Source of the DNA: Hyphomicrobium_A sp964620915
GTDB lineage: Bacteria > Pseudomonadota > Alphaproteobacteria > Rhizobiales > Hyphomicrobiaceae
Length of the DNA stretch: 17,343 nt
Direction: 5' to 3'
Assembly (NCBI GenBank): GCA_964620915.1
Contig: CAZUKP010000063.1
Span: 1-17,343 of the forward strand
Both the position numbers and the translations under genes were made by a program. The notes beneath the pieces are model-generated. The model was not told the DNA's origin, did not search any database, and saw nothing but the letters and a program-made list of their open reading frames with translations. Below, in pieces: positions 7,482 to 14,024 of the stretch. The first letter of the stretch is position 1. Every line of letters begins with the position of its first letter.

Positions 7482-8615
7482 ATGAGCCTCAAGGAACCCA
7501 CTTTCAGCTTCGGCATCGAAGAGGAATACTTCCTCGTCGGCCTGGAATCCCGGGATATCGTTTCGGCACCCGCCCATCTGATGGAGGCGTGCGAGGAGGC
7601 CCTTGGCAAACAAGTGGCCCCGGAGTTTTTCCGCGCCCAGATCGAGGTCGGCACGAACGTCTGCCACAGCTTCTCGCAAGCGCGAGATGAGCTTTCGGGC
7701 CTCAGGCGCACAATCGCCGATAAAGCGCGCGAGCACGGCCTGGCCCCCATCGCTGTTTCAACCCATCCGTTCGCGCACCGGTCATCGCTCGAGACGACGC
7801 CGAAGGAGCGCTACCAGGCCCTCGCCCGCGACTTTGCCGGGATCGGCCGCCGGCTCGCCATTTGCGGCATGCACGTTCACGTGGGTATCGAGGATGATGA
7901 GCTGCGTATCGATCTCATGAATCAGGCGCGCTACTTCCTGCCCCATCTCTTGATGCTTTCGACCTCATCGCCGTTCTGGCAAGGCGAGGACACCGGCCTA
8001 AAGAGCTACCGCCTTGCCGTCTTTCATGAGCTGCCGCGAACGGGCCTACCTCAACGCTTCGAAAGCTTCGGGGAATATTCGCGAACCGTCGATGTCCTTG
8101 TCCGCAACGGGATCATCGAAGACTCAACAAAAGTCTGGTGGGACCTACGCCCCTCTGGCCGCTTTCCAACGCTTGAAATGCGCATCACCGACGTGTGCAC
8201 GCACCTTGACGACGCGCTCGCTATTGCCGCGCTCTATGTCTGCATTAACCGCATGCTCTATCGCCTCAGGCGCTCCAACCAGAAGTGGCGCTCCTATCCG
8301 GCGTTTCTCATCGATGAGAACTGCTGGCGCGCTCAGCGCTACGGCGTCGACAGTACGCTGTTTGACTTTGGCAAGGGCGAGCTTGTGCCTTTCCCCGATC
8401 TCATCACTGAGCTGATCGAGCTTGTCGCTGAGGATGCAGCCGCACTTGGCTGCGAGACCCAGGTCCGCCATGCGCTGACCATCGCCACTAATGGTACGAG
8501 CGCAAATCGCCAACTGACGCGCTACGAAGAACTGCTGGGTAAAGGCGTCGAACCAGAAGACGCCCTGAAAGGCGTCGTCGATCAGCTCATTTCGGAGACG
8601 ATCGAGGCAACCTGA
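7482..8615 (+). CDS. GCS2-family carboxylate-amine ligase (YbdK-like)
   Basis: The 377 residues belong to the glutamate-cysteine ligase family 2 fold (ATP-dependent formation of an amide from a carboxylate and an amine). The N-terminal signature is FSFGIEEEYFLV with GIEEEY at residues 11-16. Further markers are FFRAQIEVGTNVCHS, CGMHVHVGIEDDE and WWDLRPSGRFPTLEMRITD. E. coli YbdK has weak gamma-glutamylcysteine ligase activity, but most relatives have no proven substrate, so a role in glutathione synthesis is only a possibility. gor is about 850 bp beyond its 3' end on the other strand, which is suggestive but not an operon link. The ATG at 7482 gives the family N-terminus but lacks a good Shine-Dalgarno. 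The stop is 6 bp from the convergent SDR stop. No partner amidotransferase or peptidase gene is next to it. Confidence 0.9.
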   Translation: MSLKEPTFSFGIEEEYFLVGLESRDIVSAPAHLMEACEEALGKQVAPEFFRAQIEVGTNVCHSFSQARDELSGLRRTIADKAREHGLAPIAVSTHPFAHRSSLETTPKERYQALARDFAGIGRRLAICGMHVHVGIEDDELRIDLMNQARYFLPHLLMLSTSSPFWQGEDTGLKSYRLAVFHELPRTGLPQRFESFGEYSRTVDVLVRNGIIEDSTKVWWDLRPSGRFPTLEMRITDVCTHLDDALAIAALYVCINRMLYRLRRSNQKWRSYPAFLIDENCWRAQRYGVDSTLFDFGKGELVPFPDLITELIELVAEDAAALGCETQVRHALTIATNGTSANRQLTRYEELLGKGVEPEDALKGVVDQLISETIEAT

Positions 8616-8621
8616 GCCACA

Positions 8622-9377
8622 TCAAAGAGCGGCCGCCATGCCCCCATCGATGGCGATCTCGGCGCCCGTGATAAAGCTCGACTCATCTGAAACCAGGAAC
8701 AGCGCGGCGCGCGCCACATCCATCGACGTCCCGAACCGCTGCAAGGGCGTCTGTTCCAACAGTGCGTCTGAGAACGCCTTGATCCGCAAGACGCGTTCGG
8801 TCAGGGCTGTCTCGATGAAACCAGGCGCAAGCGCGTTCACACGAATATTATAGGGCGCATACTCAACCGCCAGCCCTCGCGTCAGCGCCGAGATCGCCCC
8901 CTTCGTTGCACCATACGCCGCAAGCGAGCGCATCCCCCGGTTGCCCATGATCGACGCCATGTTGACAAGCGAGGCATTCCCGGATGCCTTCAAAAGCGGA
9001 AATGCGTCGCGCGCGATCCGGATGACCCCGTCGAGGTTCACATCGCGCAGCCTCACCCAGTCCGCATCCGTCATATGCCGGAAGTCGGTGCGCACGTTGA
9101 TCCCGGCGTTGTTGACGAGCGCATCGATACGCCCGTGCGCGGCCGCGATCATGCGCATCAGCGCCGTGACGTCTTGGCCTCGCGAAACGTCGGTTGTCAC
9201 CGGTGTCACCGAGCCGCCGCTGGTCCTGATTTGGTCGACCGCCTTGGCCACGCTGTCAGCATCGACTTCGGCCAGGTAGACGTGCGCGCCTTCTGCCGCG
9301 AACAGCTCAGCCGTTGCCAGGCCAATCCCGGCGCCTGAGCCCGTCACCAATGCGACTTTGTCTTTCAATCGTTCCAT
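8622..9377 (-). CDS. Short-chain dehydrogenase/reductase (classical SDR)
   Basis: The product is a 251-residue NAD(P)-dependent oxidoreductase. The ATG at 9377 is chosen because a GGAAGGG ribosome binding site precedes it and the protein then begins directly with the Rossmann strand (MERLKDKVALVTGSGAGIG). The cofactor loop TGSGAGIG is at 12-19 and NNAG at 89-92. The catalytic tetrad is N114, S142, Y155 and K159 (YGATK). The C-terminal signature is ITGAEIAIDGGM. The acidic residue after strand 2 (LAEVDAD) hints at NAD rather than NADP. The length and layout resemble FabG-like and sugar/alcohol dehydrogenase members, but the substrate cannot be assigned. It lies 81 bp downstream of gor on the same strand and may be read through from it. 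Confidence 0.9.
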   Translation of the reverse strand: MERLKDKVALVTGSGAGIGLATAELFAAEGAHVYLAEVDADSVAKAVDQIRTSGGSVTPVTTDVSRGQDVTALMRMIAAAHGRIDALVNNAGINVRTDFRHMTDADWVRLRDVNLDGVIRIARDAFPLLKASGNASLVNMASIMGNRGMRSLAAYGATKGAISALTRGLAVEYAPYNIRVNALAPGFIETALTERVLRIKAFSDALLEQTPLQRFGTSMDVARAALFLVSDESSFITGAEIAIDGGMAAAL

Positions 9378-9458
9378 GACACCCTTCCAAAGCCCGGAAG
9401 CCATAAAGCGCGCATGCCCGCAGAACAACCGCGATGCGGCAAGATGCCAAACGGCCGC

Positions 9459-10844
9459 TTACTCGGCGGCTTCCGTCGGAGCCATCCACTTCTCGCGCAT
9501 CGTCACCAGTTCCTCGGCCACAGAGGGATGCAAACCGATCGTTCCATCGAAGTCCGCCTTCGTCGCCCCCATGCGCATGGCGATCGCCGCCATCTGCACG
9601 ATTTCGGCGGCATCCGGCCCCAACACGTGGCAGCCCACGACCTTGCCGCTCTCGCCATCGACTAGAAGCTTCATCAGCATCGTTTCGTGCCGGTCCGAAA
9701 GTGTGGCCTTCATCGGCGTAAAGCGAGACTTGTAAATGTCGAGCTTCGTGCAACGTTCGACCGCCAGGTGCTCTGGCAGACCCACCGTCCCGATCTCGGG
9801 CGTCGAGAAAACGGCCGTGGGGATTGTTTCGTGATCAACCGACCAGGGCTTGCCACCAAATTCGGTGTCCGCGAATGCGTGACCCTCGCGAAGCGCCACC
9901 GGCGTTAGCGCCACACGGTCGGTAACGTCGCCCACGGCAAAGATTGAGTCGAGCGACGAGCGCGAGAATTCATCGACGACGACATGCCCATTCCATCCAC
10001 GCTCGACTCCAATCTCTTCGAGACCAAGACCTGAGACATTCGGCGCGCGCCCAATAGCAAACATGATCTGATCGGCTTCGAGGACGGTCCCATCACTAAG
10101 ATGGCCAGCAACGCCCTCGCCGCTTTGCTCGATCCGCGAAAAGGTCCTCCTGGTTACGATCCGAATGCCACTTTGGGCATAGGCTTCGGTCAACGTATCG
10201 CGCAGATCTTCGTCAAACCCGCGCAAGATCTTGTCGCCGCGATAGACGATCGTCGTCTCCGCGCCCAGCCCTGCGAAGATGCCTGCAAACTCAACCGCAA
10301 TGTAACCGCCCCCATAAATAGCGATCCGCTTGGGGAACGTCTTGAGGTCGAACGCCTCATTGGAGGTAATCACGTGCTCGATGCCCGGGATTCGATCCCC
10401 CATGAAGGGCGCACCGCCCGTAGCAATTAGGATCTTTGCGGCCGTGATCTTCCGGCCCGATTTCTTCAAGCTCACCGCGTTGGCGCCGGTCACTTCGGCG
10501 CGCTCGGCAAATATCTCAACGCCCACGTGCTCAAGATTGCCCCGGTAGGCCCGCTCAAGCCTGGCAATCTCGTTGTCCTTGGCGGCAATCAGTGCCGACC
10601 AATCAAACTCGGGCGCACTTCCAATCCGCCAGCCGAATCCCTGCGCGTCCTCAAACTCGTCTGGAAATCGGCTGGCATAAACCAGGAGCTTCTTGGGCAC
10701 GCAGCCGCGGATCACGCATGTGCCCCCAAATCGGTACTCTTCGGCAATCGCAACTTTGGCCCCGTGCCCTGCCGCGATACGAGCGGCACGCACGCCGCCC
10801 GATCCCGCACCGATCACGAACAGGTCAAAATCAAAGCCGCTCAT
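9459..10844 (-). CDS. gor: Glutathione-disulfide reductase
   Basis: FAD enzyme that reduces GSSG with NADPH, keeping the cytoplasmic glutathione pool reduced. It has 461 residues. The FAD-binding motif is GAGSGG at 12-17. The redox disulfide is C43/C48 in GGTCVIRGCVPKK. The NADPH domain has GGGYIAVEFAG from 178, with Arg202 and Arg208 (YRGDKILRGFD) at the places where glutathione reductases bind the 2'-phosphate. The second FAD motif is SIFAVGDVTD. The interface base pair is H439-E444 in LHPSVAEE near the C-terminus. Arg in place of the lipoamide dehydrogenase residues and the overall match favour Gor over trypanothione or mercuric reductase. A GAGGG ribosome binding site precedes the ATG at 10844. 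It starts 27 bp after the rpiA stop, so the two are probably cotranscribed. Confidence 0.96.
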   Translation of the reverse strand: MSGFDFDLFVIGAGSGGVRAARIAAGHGAKVAIAEEYRFGGTCVIRGCVPKKLLVYASRFPDEFEDAQGFGWRIGSAPEFDWSALIAAKDNEIARLERAYRGNLEHVGVEIFAERAEVTGANAVSLKKSGRKITAAKILIATGGAPFMGDRIPGIEHVITSNEAFDLKTFPKRIAIYGGGYIAVEFAGIFAGLGAETTIVYRGDKILRGFDEDLRDTLTEAYAQSGIRIVTRRTFSRIEQSGEGVAGHLSDGTVLEADQIMFAIGRAPNVSGLGLEEIGVERGWNGHVVVDEFSRSSLDSIFAVGDVTDRVALTPVALREGHAFADTEFGGKPWSVDHETIPTAVFSTPEIGTVGLPEHLAVERCTKLDIYKSRFTPMKATLSDRHETMLMKLLVDGESGKVVGCHVLGPDAAEIVQMAAIAMRMGATKADFDGTIGLHPSVAEELVTMREKWMAPTEAAE

Positions 10845-10871
10845 TTTCGAAATCCCTCGTACGCGGAACCG

Positions 10872-11588
10872 TCAATCGTCGATTTCGCGATCCTCAGGCT
10901 CGATGATCTCGATGCCGTCCGGTCCTGCCACAATGGCAAGATCGGCAATATCCAGGAACAGCCCGTTCTCGACGACCCCGGGAACGACCTTCATGGCATC
11001 ATCGAGATCCTCCGGGTCGGGAATGCGACCGAAGGCGCAGTCGAGAATGAGATTGCCGCTGTCGGTCCGATAAGGTTTGCCATCGGCGCCCATCCGAACC
11101 TTGACGTCTCCCTTACAGCCGGCATCCTCCGCCAATGCGATGACCATGTTGCGTGTTGCCGTAAGGCCGAATTCTATGACCTCAAGCGGGAGCGGATGCG
11201 CACCCAGAATTTCAACCTTCTTTGAATAGTCCGCTATCACGATCATGCGATCTGACGAGGTTGCCACGATCTTCTCGCGCAGGAGCGCGCCGCCGCCGCC
11301 CTTGATGAGACGAAGCTCGCCGTCCAACTGATCGGCACCATCAATTGTCAAATCGAGGAACGGAAGTTCGTCGAGCGTCGTGATTGCAATCCCCAACGAT
11401 GTTGCATGCGCTTCCGTCGCCTTTGAGGTTGCAACGCACTGTACCTCCAGACCCTCGCGGACCTTTGCGCCCAACGCATCAACGAGCGGCGATACCGTCG
11501 TGCCGGTCCCCAGGCCGAGCTTCATACCAGGCTCGACGTACTGGAGCGCACGCTCCGCTGCCATACGCTTGAATTCGTCGTTGCTCAT
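10872..11588 (-). CDS. rpiA: Ribose-5-phosphate isomerase A
   Basis: Interconverts ribose 5-phosphate and ribulose 5-phosphate in the non-oxidative pentose-phosphate pathway. It has 238 residues from the ATG at 11588, preceded by GGGGAGG; an upstream in-frame ATG at 11630 would add 14 unrelated residues. The phosphate-binding loop is GLGTGTT (25-31). Catalytic residues fit D83 and D86 in DGADQLD, K96 in KGGGGALLREK and E105, each two residues beyond the E. coli numbering. It is followed after 27 bp by gor. It follows gabD after 114 bp containing a weak hairpin. An rpiA-gor association with gph nearby is, from memory, common in rhizobia; here gph is separated by gabD. Confidence 0.97.
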   Translation of the reverse strand: MSNDEFKRMAAERALQYVEPGMKLGLGTGTTVSPLVDALGAKVREGLEVQCVATSKATEAHATSLGIAITTLDELPFLDLTIDGADQLDGELRLIKGGGGALLREKIVATSSDRMIVIADYSKKVEILGAHPLPLEVIEFGLTATRNMVIALAEDAGCKGDVKVRMGADGKPYRTDSGNLILDCAFGRIPDPEDLDDAMKVVPGVVENGLFLDIADLAIVAGPDGIEIIEPEDREIDD

Positions 11589-11594
11589 TGTGAG

Positions 11595-11601
11595 CCTCCC
11601 C
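11595..11601 (-). promoter_or_regulatory. Ribosome binding site fixing the rpiA start
   Basis: The minus-strand sequence GGGGAGG lies 6 nt upstream of the ATG at 11588. This selects that start over the in-frame ATG at 11630, which has no comparable site. Confidence 0.8.
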
Positions 11602-11635
11602 GCAAGATGCCCCGCAAAGCGGAGGCTCATTCGCT

Positions 11636-11695
11636 AAAAGTCCGCCCCCTTGGGGGAAGCCATATCTGCCTGGGCTGCGCGATTGCTGCGCAACC
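11636..11695 (-). terminator. Weak hairpins between gabD and rpiA
   Basis: Downstream of the gabD stop on the minus strand are two inverted repeats. One is an 8-bp stem GGTTGCGC/GCGCAGCC (11695-11673, loop 7 nt, one G-T pair). The other is a G/C-only stem CCCC-CAAG-GGGG (11656-11645), followed five or six bases later by TTTT (11639-11636). The T-run is short, so this may only attenuate rather than stop transcription into rpiA. Confidence 0.3.
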
Positions 11696-11702
11696 CCATT
11701 CA

Positions 11703-13154
11703 TCAGGATCCCAGACCACCCATCAAAGCATACTTGATCTCAACAAACTCGTTGATGCCATGGTGGGAACCCTCGCGGCCGAGGCCGCTTTCCTTGAAGC
11801 CGCCGAACGGCGCGAACTCGGTCGAGGTGATCCCTTCGTTGACGCCGACAATGCCATACTCCAGCGCCTCGGCCATGCGCCAGGCCCGCCCCAGATCGCG
11901 GGTAAACACATATGCGGCCAACCCATAAGGCGTGTCGTTCGCAATGGCGATCGCTTCGTCCTCAGTCTTGAACTTGAAGAGCGGCGCCACGGGTCCAAAC
12001 GTCTCTTCATGCGCCACGCGCATCGCCGTCGTGGCCCCGGTGATGACGGTCGGCTCATAAAACGTTCTGCCTAGGGAGGACACCTTGCCACCGCAGATGA
12101 CCTTTGCCCCGTGCTTGACGGCATCGGCGACGTGTTCTTCGACCTTTTCGATGGCAGCGTTGTTGATCAGCGGCCCGACCGTGACACCGGGCTCGGTTCC
12201 GGGCCCAGTTTTCAGCCCCTTGACCGCTTTGGTGAACTTTTCAGCGAACGTTTCATAGACACCGTCCTGTACGAGAATGCGATCGGCACACACGCACGTC
12301 TGGCCCGCGTTGCGGAACTTGGAGGCCATCGCATTTGCAACCGCCCTGTCTACGTCCGCATCATCGAATACGATAAACGGCGCATTTCCACCAAGTTCGA
12401 GCCCAACCCGCTTCACCGAGGCCGCCGCCTCGCGCATCAAGATTTTGCCCACCTCCGTCGAGCCAGTGAATGTCACCATTCGCACCAGCGGGTTTGACGT
12501 CATCTCCATGCCAACCGGGCCTGGATCGCTTGCCGTAATGACATTGAAGGCGCCCTTAGGCACGCCCGCGCGTTCAGCAAGTTCGGCCAGCGCCAATGCC
12601 GAAAGTGGCGTATCTTCTGCCGGCTTGACGACGGCCGTGCATCCCGCTGCGAGTGCCGGCGTCACCTTTCGCGTGATCATCGCGTTAGGGAAGTTCCAAG
12701 GTGTAATGGCTGCAACCACACCAATTGGCTGCTTCAATACAACGATGCGCGCATCTTTTTTGTGCGAGGGAATCGTCTCACCATAGATCCGCTTGGCCTC
12801 CTCGGCGAAGAACTCGACGAAGCCAGCACCGTAGATGATTTCTCCCTTAGCCTCGGCGAGCGGCTTGCCCTGCTCTTTCGTCAGCAGCAGCGCCAGCTCA
12901 TCGGCATGCTCAAGAATAAGTTCATACCAGCGGCGCAGGATCGCCGAGCGTTCCTTCGCCAACCGCTTCGACCATGGCCCGAAGGCGCGATGAGCCGCCT
13001 CGATCGCCGTGCGCGTTTCCGCCGCACCTAGGCTCGGCACACGCGTAATCACCTCACCAGTAGCCTTGTCGGTTACCGGCATTTCCGGTTCACCAACCCA
13101 GGCTCCGTCGATATAGGCCTGGGACTTCATAAGGGTGATGACGTTCTTGTCCAT
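11703..13154 (-). CDS. gabD: NAD(P)-dependent succinate-semialdehyde dehydrogenase
   Basis: Oxidises succinate semialdehyde to succinate, feeding GABA breakdown into the TCA cycle; glutarate semialdehyde is a possible alternative substrate. The 483 residues are full length for GabD. The aldehyde dehydrogenase markers are TPWNFP at 151-156 (N154), VVKPAE (K177), FTGSTEVGK, the general base E253 in GLELGG, and the nucleophile C287 in NAGQTCVC. C289 follows two residues later, the CxC arrangement seen in SSADH enzymes and tied to redox control in the human enzyme. GGFKESGLGREGSHHGINEFVEIKY is cut short here to its key motif, GLGREGS, which is typical of the family's C-terminus. The start could be 13154 or ATG 13130; neither has a strong ribosome binding site. 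No GABA transaminase is adjacent. gph diverges from it across 198 bp. Confidence 0.92.
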   Translation of the reverse strand: MDKNVITLMKSQAYIDGAWVGEPEMPVTDKATGEVITRVPSLGAAETRTAIEAAHRAFGPWSKRLAKERSAILRRWYELILEHADELALLLTKEQGKPLAEAKGEIIYGAGFVEFFAEEAKRIYGETIPSHKKDARIVVLKQPIGVVAAITPWNFPNAMITRKVTPALAAGCTAVVKPAEDTPLSALALAELAERAGVPKGAFNVITASDPGPVGMEMTSNPLVRMVTFTGSTEVGKILMREAAASVKRVGLELGGNAPFIVFDDADVDRAVANAMASKFRNAGQTCVCADRILVQDGVYETFAEKFTKAVKGLKTGPGTEPGVTVGPLINNAAIEKVEEHVADAVKHGAKVICGGKVSSLGRTFYEPTVITGATTAMRVAHEETFGPVAPLFKFKTEDEAIAIANDTPYGLAAYVFTRDLGRAWRMAEALEYGIVGVNEGITSTEFAPFGGFKESGLGREGSHHGINEFVEIKYALMGGLGS

Positions 13155-13352
13155 GAGTGCTTACCGAGCAAAGACCAAATCAGGGGGCGTTGGGTGCCCG
13201 ACAGCTCTGTGCCGGGATTGGACCCGCTCCAAATCGCCCTTCACCGACTGTCTAAGGCGCGGGCGAGGTGGATTCAAGGTTGCGGGGGCGCCCTACATAT
13301 ATGACACGTGTGGCGGCTCGTCCGCCTGAACATATCCCTGACACGAGGATCT

Positions 13353-14021
13353 ATGCGCGATTTAACCATCGTTTTCGATCTCGACGGCACCCTTGTCGAT
13401 ACCGCCCCCGACTTGGTCGCCGCGACCAATCACGTTTTGGGGCACCTCAAGCTTTCCCCGATTGCAGACGAGCACCTGCGCCCTTGGATCGGGTATGGCG
13501 CCAAACACATGATTGAAAGGGCGGTCGGCGAAGCAGGCCATCAGCTTGGACCGGGCGAAGATGAGCGCCTGCTCGAACGCTATCTGGACTACTACGAAAA
13601 CAACATCGCTGTGGGCAGTCAGCCCTTCGAGGACGCCGTTCCGGCTTTGCAGCGCTTCCAGGCCGCCGGCGCCAAACTCGCGGTCTGCACAAATAAGATG
13701 GAGCGGATGTCGACGACTCTTCTGGACGCGCTGGACTTGACCCAATTTTTTGAGGTCATCGCCGGCCGCGACACGCTGGCCAAGTTCAAACCCCACCCCG
13801 AGCACCTGCTCGGCACCATCCGCCTGGCGGGTGGTAACGCGGACCGCGCGATCATGATTGGCGACAGCGCAGTCGACGTCGCAACGGCCAAGGCCGCCGG
13901 CGTCCCCGTTATTGCAGTCAGTTTCGGCTATACGGACGTCCCCGCCCGCGAGCTTGGTGCCGATGCTGTCATCGACCACTACCGTGAGCTGGAGTCTGCA
14001 ATCGCACGGCTCCTTGCGTGA
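13353..14021 (+). CDS. gph: Phosphoglycolate phosphatase (HAD family)
   Basis: Hydrolyses 2-phosphoglycolate to glycolate, removing a toxic by-product from DNA repair or oxygenation reactions. It has 222 residues from ATG 13353, which has GAGG at 13345-13348 and begins MRDLTIVFDLDGTLVDTAPD. HAD motif I is D9-x-D11, motif II T113 in VCTNK, motif III K146 in KFKPHP, and motif IV GDSAVD (D171 and D175). A helical cap domain lies between motifs I and II (about 15-85), as in Gph/PGP enzymes. Other HAD phosphatases of similar size (for example MupP-like) cannot be fully excluded. The stop is only 3 bp from that of the convergent RND exporter. Confidence 0.88.
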   Translation: MRDLTIVFDLDGTLVDTAPDLVAATNHVLGHLKLSPIADEHLRPWIGYGAKHMIERAVGEAGHQLGPGEDERLLERYLDYYENNIAVGSQPFEDAVPALQRFQAAGAKLAVCTNKMERMSTTLLDALDLTQFFEVIAGRDTLAKFKPHPEHLLGTIRLAGGNADRAIMIGDSAVDVATAKAAGVPVIAVSFGYTDVPARELGADAVIDHYRELESAIARLLA

Positions 14022-14024
14022 CGG

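Noticed and set aside
13304..13311. ACACGTGT palindrome between gabD and gph as an operator
   Set aside because: An 8-bp palindrome is expected by chance at this length scale; no second site or supporting pattern was found.
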